Source of the DNA: Apium graveolens
Lineage: Eukaryota; Streptophyta; Magnoliopsida; Apiales; Apiaceae
Assembly (NCBI RefSeq): GCF_009905375.1
Contig: NC_133650.1
Location: forward strand, 291,910,270-291,974,269
Direction: 5' to 3'
DNA: 64,000 bases
Part shown: positions 21,611-34,400 of the stretch, piece by piece
Layout: each line of letters opens with the position of its first letter
Position numbering within the stretch: position 1 is the stretch's first letter
Notes under the pieces: model-generated
Database searches by the model: none
Told to the model about the DNA's origin: nothing
Seen by the model: the letters and a program-made list of their open reading frames with translations, nothing else
Made by a program: the position numbers and the translations under genes

Positions 21611-24600
21611 TGTAATAACCCCAATTTTTGGAAATTTTTGAAACCCTTATGAATAGTGATTTTGCAGATTATGCTGAATGAGAAAACTTTTCATGCCACA
21701 CTATGTAGGGGTTCTGTTATTGATATTCTGGGATATTATTAGTACTCTATGTGGTATATAAGTTTATGTAAAGATCGTCAGAATCCAAATTCCGAACACT
21801 TTGATTTTTCCCGGAAATCCACTAGATACGGAAAGAATTGAGTATAAGGTAACATGATAAAAAGGATTTAAATTAAAGGAGTATAAGAGAGGATCATAGA
21901 AGGAATTTAATATATTGAGAAAGGTTAAGGAAACCTAAGTAATAAGATCCCGGGTATGATCCCTCAAACGATAAACAAAAACGAAAGTTAAGCGAACCGT
22001 ATAATAGATCAGCGGTCATTAGGCAAACAATTAGGAAGTTAATCAAAGGGATTAGAGGGGATGATATCATCCAACCAATGAGAAGAGGACAAAGAGGGGA
22101 GGATGACACCACATGATGACATAAGCATGACATAGGGAGGAAGGAGGTGTGGTTGAATTAGAACCACACAAAGTTCAAGGCTAAAAAGGTAATTAACCAA
22201 AACAAAAACAAAACTACATCCACCAAGCCAAAACAAATCATTTTCATCAAAACAAAAATTCTATTTCTCATCACCAAGAACATTGCTCTCGGCTTTTTAC
22301 ATTTTCAAAGGGAAAAATTTTCAAAATCCAAGATTCAAGCTTCCTAAATTGGTAAGATAATTCCCTAGTATTCCTTATGCATAGTTATGGCTATATTATG
22401 AGTTTAAGCCACCAATTCATTCTCTATCTTCTCCAAGAAATCAACGAAGAAGACAATGAATAGTGATTTCAAGGTTTTTAACTTGATTTTTCTTGTTTTT
22501 CCTTTAAGATCCAAGCATCCCTAAGACTCCTCAAGGCTTCCTAAGGCTTCCTAGCTACTCACACCACTTCAAGGAAGGTATATCATCTCCAAAACCTAGC
22601 TTTACTTTGTATATTAGGATGATTTTGGTTGTTATGGTATTAGAGTAGCTTAATGATGGTTGGTTTAGAGTTGGGTTGGAATGGTGGTGAATGAATTGTT
22701 GAGATCTTATGATTTGGTTAAAGAATGTAGTATAGTTTAAATTCAAGTTTTAGGATTAAGTAAATTGATTATAATGAGTTGATTTGGGGCTGATGTAGTG
22801 TGTTATGGATGGGCTTTGGTTGTAAGAATGGATTGGGGTTGAATTGTGGTGGATTTGGAATGGTATAAAATTGGAAAATCGCGTAAACATAGCCGTCGTA
22901 ATGTCCGATTTACTTTAGACTGCTTTTGTTCATAACATTAGGAACCGAGAACCCCCTGCTAGATTTTGACCATTGCCATGTTTAGATAGTTCATGTTACG
23001 AGCTTCGTTTTGATATGTAGTTCGTTTGATTCCGATGTACGGTTTAGGAGAAACGACCGTTTTAAGTAACGGCATTTCGCGAACGAAACTTTTCCCCTCG
23101 CCTTACTTTGAAACATAGGTTAAAGACCAAAAAGGGTTAATTAATGTATGAAACAATTATGGTAAGTGTGTTAGGCAGTTGGTAAGACACTAGCAAAGGA
23201 ATCGCCTTAAAACTCGTAATGGTTAAATTATTAAAAATGGTGGAGCCGAGGGTACTCGAGTGACTTAAGAGAATCAGTAAGCGCAGAGCAAGCGTTAGAG
23301 TCTAAGTTGGTTAAAGTATAGATTTACAAGTGACTTTGGTTTAATTCCAACTTACTTGTTGTTTATAGGTTACCAGACTCGTCCCGAGCCATTGTAACCC
23401 CCAGTCGCTCAGGCAAGTTTTCTATCCGTTATACTGTTGTTGTGATGTATACACTTGTATATGCATTATCTTGTGATAGATGCATGATGGTTAAATTAGC
23501 AAATTCTTGCGATATATTGTAGCATGTGATATGGTACATATGCATGCCTGTTTCGTATTCTTGCCATATATATTTGTTGGTTCAGTTGATAATACCTATG
23601 CTAGAGAATAGCGGTAATTTGCATATACCCTTAGTACAGGGACCCAAAGGTGAAAATATTTTCTAAAACCGGGAGTCGAGGATCCCGAGTAGATTTTATA
23701 TATATATATATATTTATATATATTAATCGAATAAGGTTTATTCGATAACTTTATATTATTTAATGAATATTATTTCGAATATTAATTCGAGGGCTTATGA
23801 CTCAGCTTATTTATTTATTGAATATTATTTCGAATATTCATTCGAGGGCTTATGACTCAGCTTATTTATTTATTGAATATTATTTCAAATATTCATTCGA
23901 GGGCTTATGACTCAGCTTATTTTATTTATTGAATATTATTTGAATATTCATTTGAGGATCTATGACTCCGATTATTTGCTGAGATATATTCTTTATTTTA
24001 TTAAAGAATAAGGTGTCGATAATCAAACTCACTTTTGATTATTCAAATAAAGATAGTACCTTCGTATAAGTATATCTTTGGTTATTTAATACTCATTTCA
24101 AGTATAAGTTTTACAACTTCTACTTCGAATATTTTTATAAGGATTATTCTTTATGGGAATATTATTTAAATAATAATATTCATATATTTTCTAATATATT
24201 GGGACTGATTTATTATGTTAAATCAGCATCACTCCAAACATTCTTAAAAATGTTTTCGAGTCTTCAAAATGATTTTAAAAGTTAGAGCGGATCCCAAAAC
24301 TCATTTTTATATTTAAGATCCTCCTTTTGAAGGAGATTTAAATACTCGCTCAAAACCTGAGGGATCCGGCTCTGTGGTGTGTTTTATATTCGCAACAAGG
24401 TTGCTGTCTTGATAAAAGAGTTTTTGATTACTTACCCAATACTCGGGAAGTAAAATTCTTGGAACAAGTTAATCCATTAACAGGCATCGCCTGGGAAATA
24501 TCGGTGAGTTTTCATTTCCAACTAGATACGACTTCTTGGTGGAGCCGTATCAACAAGTTTCTACTTGGGGAAAGGGGGGACGAGCTTTACATTTCAGAGT

Positions 24601-25904
24601 CATGGATTTCATCTGAACTAGGAGTGGCGTAAGTGGTCGAGTGGCGCCGGCCCAGCCTTATTATATTGGCCCAAAATGGTCTGGAAGTTCCGCTAAGACG
24701 GTCCATTCCTTAGGAGTCCAGTGTTCGGTTGACAAGTAAATCCGACAGGTTCTCCTCTACATGTAGAAAATGGTGGGGTTGCACTACTACGACTGATCAT
24801 CGTAAGTGGTCTTCCTGGCATGGCAAACTCCCGTAATGAGTTCATCATCCAATTGGATATTTCTGCAACACTACCCAGAGCACTTCGATGGAAAGGCTAC
24901 GGTTGGGCGATTGTTGAGTGTTGGGAGGGTCAAGTTTTCAAAATAATGTTTGCATCAAATGAAGTATCTCGTAACTTCATTTTATTTTGATGATATTTTA
25001 AAGATTTAATCTATTCAAATCTGGTCTTGTAGTCTCATCTATGTGATGAACTTTTGAAACTAATTATAACTTGAACGGTGGTAGTTTAAGTAGTATTTGG
25101 AAAAGATATAAGTATATTGGAGTATCATGTAACTTCATCTTTTAAACTTATATCTAGTAAATGATTATCTTATGCATGTCAAAGATTTTCAGAAAAATGT
25201 TGAGACAAGGTTAGATATATGAGATCACCATGCAGCGATAGTTTTATACAGTTATAAACTGGAACTCTGTGTATATTATGCATGGAAGAGGACTTCCAAG
25301 ATTTTGAAAAGTATATATGTATATATACTGAATATTTTGCGACTTCATCGCATTAAGATATCAAACTTGGTTCATTTCTTTTGACCAAGACTTTCATGAG
25401 TACTATGAGAAGGCTCATATACTGTAAATCATTATACATATTATTTTGGTGGGCTTGTTGCTCACCCTTGCTTTCTTCTTTCATCACACAACAACAGATA
25501 GAAAAGATGAACAGGACCAAGCTCCCGATTTGCGAGCGGATAGGAAACGTTCCGCAGTTTCCTATAGGCGTTGATGTCGCTGTAGCTGAGGTAGGAACTA
25601 CCAATAGGCTAGGCTTTCAACTTTCGATGTACCAGATTTATGTATATTTATGAATTGTAATAATGGCAAAGAAAATATAAATTTATTCAGAAAACCTCTT
25701 AAGGTGTATTGGCAGATAATTGTGGAATAAAATGACTTGTGATTATTTTTGGATGTTCATCTCTGAGATTATAACTTGTGGTGTGTGTGTTTATTGTGGG
25801 GTCACAGTACAGAGTAGTTGATTAATTGTTAAGATTGGGTGTTATTAAGGGAAATGGAACTCGTGACAACCCGGATCCCCGACCCCAGATTTGGGGGTGT
25901 TACA
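21611..25904 (+). repeat. Chromovirus B 5' LTR
   Basis: 4294 bp. It is nearly the same as 31490-35803, with scattered substitutions and a short extra block in the right copy near the TA run at about 33575-33620. It contains four units of a 55-bp minisatellite around 23760-23970 and a TA microsatellite near 23697-23712. Confidence 0.9.
23760..23972 (+). repeat. 55-bp minisatellite in B 5' LTR (4 units)
   Basis: The unit carries TCGAGGGCTTATGACTCAGC followed by an ATTTATT/GAATATT-rich part. Three units are close copies and the fourth is diverged (TGAGGATCTATGACTCCG). Confidence 0.8.
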
Positions 25905-25908
25905 GAAG

Positions 25909-25920
25909 TGGTATCAGAGC
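25909..25920 (+). promoter_or_regulatory. Chromovirus B primer-binding site
   Basis: TGGTATCAGAGC, complementary to the 3' end of plant initiator-Met tRNA, four bases after the 5' LTR. Confidence 0.9.
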
Positions 25921-28900
25921 TAAACGTTATAAACCTCAGAGATGATGTGACATTAAGATAATAAGTTCACTAAGATAATAAGAACTCTTGCCAAGTTCAT
26001 AGTCGGACTACCTAACGTAGTACTGACAGTTAAAACCCTTATGGGAACCCTTATAAATATCGTGATAGTAGCGTAGTTCGTTATCGTATATGGTAGCGGG
26101 ACTCCGAACCCTGAGGTTGAGAAGTGACAGCGCGATAATGTTTTATTACTAATTGGAGATCGGATTGTGGATCCGATAGAGCGTCCTAACGCAGGACCAG
26201 ATGATGTTCATATTGAGGATGTAATGGTTGAGGATGTTGTCCTAGATGGGATTGTTGCTGAGGAGGATCTCGTGGAAGATCCTAACAAGAATGAATAAAG
26301 GACCATTGAGGAATTGATGACCATGGTTAGGGAAACTCCCAGAGGTAGGATTGGCCGGTCACTACCGGAGGTTCGTTCAAGTTTGTAAAGATAGTAGCCC
26401 CTTTAACGCGGCTTACTCGTAAGACTGAGAAGTTCGAATGGACAGAGAAATGCGAGAACAACTTTTAAGAACCGAAGCAAAGGTTGTTGACGTTCCCTAT
26501 GTCGGCGTTGCCGGATGGAAAATGAGATTTGGTGAAGTGTAGTGATGCTTCGCATAAGGAATTAGGGTGCTTCTTATACAACACATCAAGGTAATCGCGT
26601 AAGCGTCAAGACAATTAAGGGAATATAAAATTCGATATCCCCACCCATGAGCTTGGGCTCGTGGCAATAGTTTTCCCCTAAAGATGGAAGGCACTACTTG
26701 TATGGAGAAAAGTGCGAGATTTACACAAGCCATAAGTGCTCTAGTACATTTTCACGCAGAAAGAGCTCAACATGCGCCAAATGAGGTGGTTAGAGCTAAT
26801 CAAGAATTATGATTGGGAGATTTTTTATCATTCAGGGAAAGCCAATGTGGTGGCTGATGCCCTTAGTAAAAAGGAGAGACTCAAGATATTAATGTCTTTG
26901 GGAGAGTTTATAAGAGATTTTGAGAAAATGGAAATAGATGTGAAGGTAACCGGAGCCGGTACCGAAAAGCTGTTTGAGATTGCAATACAGACCGAATTTT
27001 TGGAAAAGAACATATTGTGCCAGAAAAAGTGATGAATGAAGGCAGAGAGTCAATGACTGGAGAAGAGATCCATACCGAGAAAGATGATAAGGGGATAGTG
27101 AGGTGTTCCTACAGAAATTGGGTTCCAAAAGTTCAAGAGCTTAAGGATGAGAACTTAGATGAGAGCCATAGTTTGAGGAATAAGATTTAGGGCAAACCCT
27201 GAATGTGATAGTCAGGGAGGTTGCCATCAAGAAAGAAAGAACCCATAACATAATAGAGTGGAAAACAAGGTTTTTAATGTATAAGATAGCCCCGATTATT
27301 GGAGAAGGTTGAAACATTTCATACTAAGGAAACAGAAAGTTGAGTAAGGAAAGGAGACCCGAGACGGTACTCCTATACGGCAATTTATGGACCTGTCTAG
27401 ACAGAACTTAGACTATTATCCCCAACCACCACCTTGAGGAAACAATGCGGTAGGAAATTCTTTCAGGACCTTTAAGTCTCTAAGCTCTCAGAGTTCCAAG
27501 GAACAGGTTGACCTAGTCGAGGCAAGAGCCTGGCTAAAGGAAATAGAGGAATCATTTGAGATTCTGAATGATTGACAAATCACAAAAGACTATTTTTGTC
27601 ACTTACCCTCCTAAGAGAGAGACCACCCGCTGGTGAAAGGCCAAGGAAGGCACGAAGCAAGAGATTATAATAAACTGATTTAAGTTCAGTCAATTGTTTT
27701 CGGGAAAGTAATTCCCAAAGATAAGGAGATAGTGTAAAAGCTTTGGAGCTAGAACAAAAGCGGATGAATATGATGAATTATGAATCTAAGTTGTAAAAGT
27801 TGTCAAGATTCGTTCTGAGGACACGAATCCAGAATGACAGGATGTTTGAAATCAATACTTATGTTGTGTTGGTTCATGAAATAAGGATAAGAGAAAGGAA
27901 AATAAAAAGAAACTGAAGTGGAAAGGAATATAAAGGCAATAGAGTTTGAGGTTTGATAAGGGAGTTGGGTATGAGGAAACCCTAAAGGCTCGTAGCAATA
28001 GAAATAGAAAAGTATGCATTCGTCAGGATGAGGGTGATTCACCATGAGTTAAAATTGATGGTTGAGGGCATAAGAGATACATATATTTTATCCCCTTTAA
28101 GTTGGGAGGATTCGAGGAAACCTTGAGATAATTCGAAGGATAAATAAGGAGACGCGGATAGACTGAGGAGACAAGAAAGTAAGAAATTAAGAAAATTGGA
28201 TGGAGGAAGTGACCTTCAAGAAGGTGAAGTGTAAGACCGGTGGCATGATACCCAGAAAGGGAGATGCCAGATATGAAAGATATCCCAACATTGAGGTGAC
28301 TGTTGAGATAAACAACAACAATAAATACGGAATTATTAAGAAGAAGTTCACGTTGAACACGACCAATATCTTCCAGAACATCCCTGTTGTCATTACCAAA
28401 TTAGGCAAGCAAAGCAAAAAAAAAACCCGTTGTTATCTTTTGGAGGCCATATGGATTGACCCCATTTTGAATACAGATGTTATTGTGAAATTAGACATAT
28501 ACTATTGAGGTGGGAATGATGGCATAAGACACCCTTATCAGGGATATATGACTTGATTTATCCATGGAAGGATGCATGTATTTTTTTTAAAGGTGGAATT
28601 AAGGATAGAACATCGGTAACTTAAAATGAATCCTAGGGGAATGCATAAAGGTTGGCATTTCACCCTTAATAGGGATAGTATGATTTTTGACAGTATGAAT
28701 TGGAAAGGATTAAGGTAATAACAACCTTTAAGAATTAGTGGAGATTTTTTTTTTCTTTTCAGAAACATATAGATAATGGTTCTAGTATTAGTAAATGCTA
28801 TTTTGATATGCCCTTTATCTAGGGAATACAGGAGGAACGATTGAAGGATAACCTTAGAGGTTTTACAAGGAGAAAGGAAATATTCGAAATTCTCAAGAAT

Positions 28901-31476
28901 AAAAATGTTGATAAAGGAAATATGACATAATTATAATGATGCCAAGTTGGGCACGTGTTAAACCACGAGAAAGTATGGATCGAACCAGTAAAGGTCAAAA
29001 TTGTTCAGTGCAATTAGGACCTAAGATAAAAGATGTTCTAATTATGATTGAGAGTCAGTCATGGCAGTGATTAACCTCTAAAGACTGAGGCAATAACTTA
29101 TGGAAAAATGGTGATTTTTTTTTACTCATCAGATTTTAAGGAAAACATCTTCACATAAGCTGTGATTGAAATAAGGTAGAAAATTTATTTGGAGGTGGTT
29201 AAAATGACATTGACTGTAAGGAAATTTTACTATCAGGAAAGGCCAAAGAGGTGGCCGACACTTTAAAGGTAAGAGGATAATTATAGGCACTTGTGCCAAA
29301 GGAATACAGTGATGATGGTTAAAGCTATGCAGATTGTATTATGGTTTGGAAGATTGACATTCCTTCTGATGACTGTGCAATACCCAACCGTAATAGTAGT
29401 TGGTAAAGGTTTAATTCGTGTAATCGCCATGAGCGGGCTATCTATCTCAGAAGATACTATCTTGAGATAAGTCAGGACCATGTTTCAAAAAGGACTAGAC
29501 GAACCCTTGAGTTAAGTCTTCTATTTAAGGCATACGATTAAGAATGGTATTAACCTGCTATCGTTGCTTTGATTGAAACTCTTCTGCAATTTTGTATGCT
29601 TCATGTCATGAAAGTACGTCAGAGTTTGGAGTGTTCTTCATGAATCATGAAAGGTGATTATGTTAACTCCTTAGAAGAATTTAATACGACAGTTATGGAC
29701 TCCGTATGGTTAGCTATTAAGATTCCAAGGAAAATGAATGACGACAGTAGGTCAGTGGTGGACCATAGTAATGCAGCAACGATTCTTTGAATAATGAGCC
29801 GATTACAACCGCGAGAGTTGTAGTGTAATGGATGTTGAGATTGGGTACCCCTAATCGGGTTGTGGTGATGTATAAGTTGTCGTTGAATAGACTGGTTAAG
29901 TAGATTATCTACCTATTGAATATTTATTCCTTCTTATCAATAGAGAGTCGTATTACTATACGAGGAAGGTTGCGATGCAAGCATAGAATTCTAGTAACGA
30001 TGATGTCTAGAATGAGATCCCAGATTCGATTTTCAATGTCGAGGGAGTTTCAAAGGTGATTGTGTATAAGCTCGAGGAAGAGAAAGGGTCCATAGAATGA
30101 TGGACGGAATAACGAAAATATTTAAGCATGTGAAATACGATGCGATAATACTTGATATATATACACATATATTTTGTTCTCCTATGACAAATCTCTATAG
30201 TTCAGAGGTAGGTTCCAAGCCAGATATTTTGTGGCAGTATATTTTTTTTCATATATGCAATTCTCTTCAGTTCGTTCTTTTCTCTTCTTTTCATTTCATA
30301 TAAGCTGAGAAGAACAACCCTTCCAGAAGGGGAGGTATTGCCGAATGACTATCTATCTGTGTGATAGAAGCCTAGTAGGATACCATCTATTGTTTAATTG
30401 CTTGTCAAGTACTAAAGGCTGGCCACCTTCTGTACTAACTATGCGATATAACAAGTGTTCATGATAATAGTGATCTCTCAATAAATTCTTTTACTTCTAT
30501 ATGAAGGACTAAGCTTTCGAAGATAGAAGCAGCTGAAAAAGGAGTAGTAAAGTTGTGGTGGTATTCGGAATGGAAACACATTCGTGATACTAAGGTTGAC
30601 GAGGTTATTAAAAGGTTATAGAACGCTAACGAGCAAAAGTATAACCAGTATAATATTAGGAACGGAAGGTAGTAGAGATACGAACTGGAAAAGAATGGGT
30701 ATTGAGAAGCAAAAGCTCTAATGCTAAAAGCTATAATGAGAGTCTGTGCAATAGACTTGAAAGAAATTGGAATGATCACTTAACACGGATTGAGTTTTCT
30801 TACGACAATAGATCGTATGTCAGGTATCGAGATGTCATCTTATGAGATCCTTGAGGGAAGATAATGCCGATCTCCCTTATGTTAGGATGAAGTCGTAGAG
30901 CGCAAGATGCTCGGACCCGCAGTAGTCCAAAGGACCAGGGATATAATAGATTTAATCAGAGGACGGCTGGTAGTAACCCAAGATGGACATGATAAATATG
31001 TTGATTTGACACGAAAGGACAAGGAATAGGAAGTAGGGAACCTAGTGCTGTTATAGGTATTCCCTTGGAAAAGATGGATGAGGTTCGGAAAGAAAGGAAA
31101 GCTAGGCCCACGAATTGTTGGATCGTTGGATATAGTAAGACGTATTGGGAAGCTAGCATACGAGCTAGCCATACCCCCGAACCTGTAGCAAGTTCATAAC
31201 GTGTTCCACATATCAATGTTAAGGAAGTGTAATTCGGATGCCAGATAAATAGGGGCATATGAGCGCATAGACATGCAACCTGACGTAACCTATATGGAGC
31301 AACCAAGAAGGGTTATAGAGTGAAAAGGAACAAGTGCTTAGGAGAAGGGTTATCAAACTATTCAGAGTTTGATGGAAGAACCACAATGTGGGAAAATTTA
31401 CTCGAGAGTTAGAAAGTGCAATGCTAAAAGAGTATCCCTATTCATTTTCTATCTGATTCCGGGACAGAATCCTTTT
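25921..31476 (+). pseudogene. Chromovirus B internal region, decayed and rearranged
   Basis: No frame longer than about 100 codons survives. In order I read: a Gag N-terminal-like acidic stretch at 26150-26320; the RT tail (APLTRLTRKTEKFEWTEKC) from about 26395; RNase H ending [20 protein letters not shown] at about 26830-26890; an integrase zinc-finger entry (NWVPKVQELKDENLDE) near 27120; then a Gag capsid piece (VEARAWLKEIEESFEIL) at about 27520-27570; a second weak RNase H-like tail (LSGKAKEVADTLK) near 29230; and an integrase C-terminus (GPAVVQRTRDIIDLIRGRL) from about 30910 with a chromodomain-like end to about 31470. Capsid after RNase H is not the normal gypsy order. Element C shows the same order, so the rearrangement predates both insertions. 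Confidence 0.7.
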
Positions 31477-31489
31477 AAGGAGGGGAGAC
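31477..31489 (+). promoter_or_regulatory. Chromovirus B polypurine tract
   Basis: AAGGAGGGGAGAC directly touches the 3' LTR. Confidence 0.88.
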
Positions 31490-34400
31490 TGTAATAACCC
31501 CAATTTTTGGAAATTTTTGAAACCCTTATGAATAGTGATTTTGCAGATTATGCTGAATGAGAAAACTTTTCATGCCACACTATGTAGGGGTTCTGTTATT
31601 GATCTTCTGGGATATTATTAGTACTCTATGTGGTATATAAGTGTATGTAAAGATCGTCAGAATCCAAATTCCGAACACTTTGATTTTTCTCGGAAATCCA
31701 CTAGATACGGAAAAAATTGAGTATAAGGTAACAGGATAAAAATGATTTAAATTAAAGGAGTATAAGAGAGGATCATAAAAGGAATTTAATATATTGAGAA
31801 AGGTTAAGGAAACCTAAGTAATAAGATCCCGGGTATGATCCCTCAAACGATAAACGAAAACGAAAGTTAAGCGAACCGTATAACAGATCAGCGGTCATTA
31901 GGCAAAAAATTAGGAAGTTAATCAAAGGGATTAGAGGGGATGATGTCATCCAACCAATGAGAAGAGGACAAAGAGGGGAGGATGACACCACATGATGACA
32001 TAAGCATGAAATAGGGAGGAAGGAGGTGTGGTTGAATTAGAACCACACAAAGTTCAAGGCTAAAAAGGTAATTAACCAAAACAAAAACAAAACTACATCG
32101 ACCAAGCCAAAACAAATCATTTTCATCAAAACAAAAATTCTATTTCTCATCACCAAGAACATTGCTCTCGGCTTTTTACATTTTCAAAGGGAAAAATTTT
32201 CAAAATCCAAGATTCAAGCTTCCTAAATTGGTAAGATAATTCCCTAGTATTCCTTATGCATAGTTATGGCTATATTATGAGTTTAAGCCACCAATTCATT
32301 CTCTATCTTCTCCAAGAAATCAATGAAGAATACAATTAATAGTGATTTCAAGGTTTTTAACTTGATTTTTCTTGTTTTTCCTTTAAGATCCAAGCATCCC
32401 TAAGACTCCTCAAGGCTTCCTAAGGCTTCCTAGCTACTCACACCACTTCAAGGAAGGTATATCATCTCCAAACCCTAGTTTTACTTTGTATATTAGGATG
32501 ATATTGGTTGTTATGGTATTAGAGTAGCTTAATGATGGTTGGTTTAGAGTTGGGTTGGAATGGTGGTGAATGAATTGTTGAGATCTTATGATTTGGTTAA
32601 AGAATGTAGTATAGTTTAAATTCAAGTTTTAGGATTAAGTAAATTGATTATAATGAGTTGATTTGGGGCTGATGTAGTGTGTTATGGATGGGCTTTGGTT
32701 GTAAGAATGGATTGGGGTTGAATTGTGGTGGATTTGGAATGGTATAAAATTGGGAAATCGCGTAAACATAGCCGTCGTAATGTCCGATTTACTTTAGACT
32801 GCTTTTGTTCATAACATTAGGACCCGAGAACACCTTGCTAGATTTTTACCATTGCCATGTTTAGATAGTTCATGTTACGAGCTTCGTTTTGATATGTAGT
32901 TCGTTTGATTCCGATGTACGGTTTAGGAGAAACGACCGTTTTAAGTAACGGCGTTTCGCGAACGAAACTTTTCCCCTCGCCTTACTTTGAAACATAGGTT
33001 AAAGACCAAAAAGGGTTAATTAATGTATGAAACAATTATGGTAAGTGTGTTAGGAAGTTGGTAAGACACTCGTGAAGGAATCGCCTTAAAACTCGTAATG
33101 GTTAAATTATTAAAAATGGTGGAGCTGAGGGTACTCGAGTGACTTAAGAGAATCAGTAATCGCAAAGCAAGCGTTAGAGTCTAAGTTGGTTAAAGTATAG
33201 ATTTACAAGTGACTTTGGTTTAATTCCAACTTACTTGTTGTTTATAAGTTACCAGACTCGTCCCGAGCCATTGTAACCCCAGTCGCTCAGGCAAGTTTTC
33301 TATCCGTTATACAATTGTTGTGATGTATACACTTGTATATGCATTATCTTGTGATAGATGCATGATGGATAAATTAGAAAATTCTTGCGATATATTGTAG
33401 CATGTAATATGGTACATATGCATTCCTGTTTCGTATTCTTGCCATATATATTTGTTGGTTCAGTTGATAATACCTATGCTAGAGAATAGCGGTAATTTGC
33501 ATATACCCTTAGTATAGGGACCCAAAGGTGAAAACATTTTCTAAAACCGGGAGTCGAGGATCCCGAGTAGATTATATATATATATATATTTATATATATA
33601 TGGTTATAGTTTTCAAAACTATTAATCGAATAAGGTTTATTCGATAACTTTATATTATTTAATGAATATTATTTCAAATATTCATTCGAGGGCTTATGAC
33701 TCAGCTTATTTATTTATTGAATATTATTTCGAATATTCATTCGAGGGCTTATGACTCAGCTTATTTATTTATTGAATATTATTTCGAATATTCATTCGAG
33801 GGCTTATGACTCAGCTTATTTTATTTATTGAATATTATTTGAATATTCATTTGAGGATCTATGACTCCGATTATTTGCTGAGATATATTCTTTATTTTAT
33901 TAAAGAATAAGGTGTCGATAATCAAACTCACTTTTGATTATTCAAATAAAGATAGTACCTTCGTATAAGTATATCTTTGGTTATTTAATACTCATTTCAA
34001 GTATAAGTTTTACAACTTCTACTTCGAATATTTTTATAAGGATTATTCTTTATGGGAATATTATTTAAATAATAATATTCAGATATTTTCTAATATATTG
34101 GGACTGATTTATTATGTTAAATCAGCATCACTCCAAACATTCTTAAAAATGTTTTCGAGTCTTCAAAATGATTTTAAAAGTTAGAGCGGATCCCAAAACT
34201 CATTTTTATATTTAAGATCCTCCTTTCGAAGGAGATTTAAATACTCGCTCAAAACCTGAGGGATCCGGCTCTGTGGTGTGTTTTATATTCGCAACAAGGT
34301 TGCTGTCTTGATAAAAGAGTTTTTGATTACTTACCCAATACTCGGGAAGTAAAATTCTTGGAACAAGTTAATCCATTAACAGGCATCGTCTGGGAAATAT

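Noticed and set aside
25381..25653. 90-codon frame recurring in every chromovirus LTR (also 35280-35552, 37454-37732, 46719-46997)
   Set aside because: It recurs only because the LTR is repeated. There is no motif, and the antisense frame of the same region is equally open. Probably not coding, though its persistence in all four copies was noted.
28200..28508. 102-codon frame in chromovirus B
   Set aside because: It lies in the 782-bp block missing from element C. The Lys/Thr/Ile-rich sequence has no recognisable gypsy motif and is flanked by stops in a decayed region.
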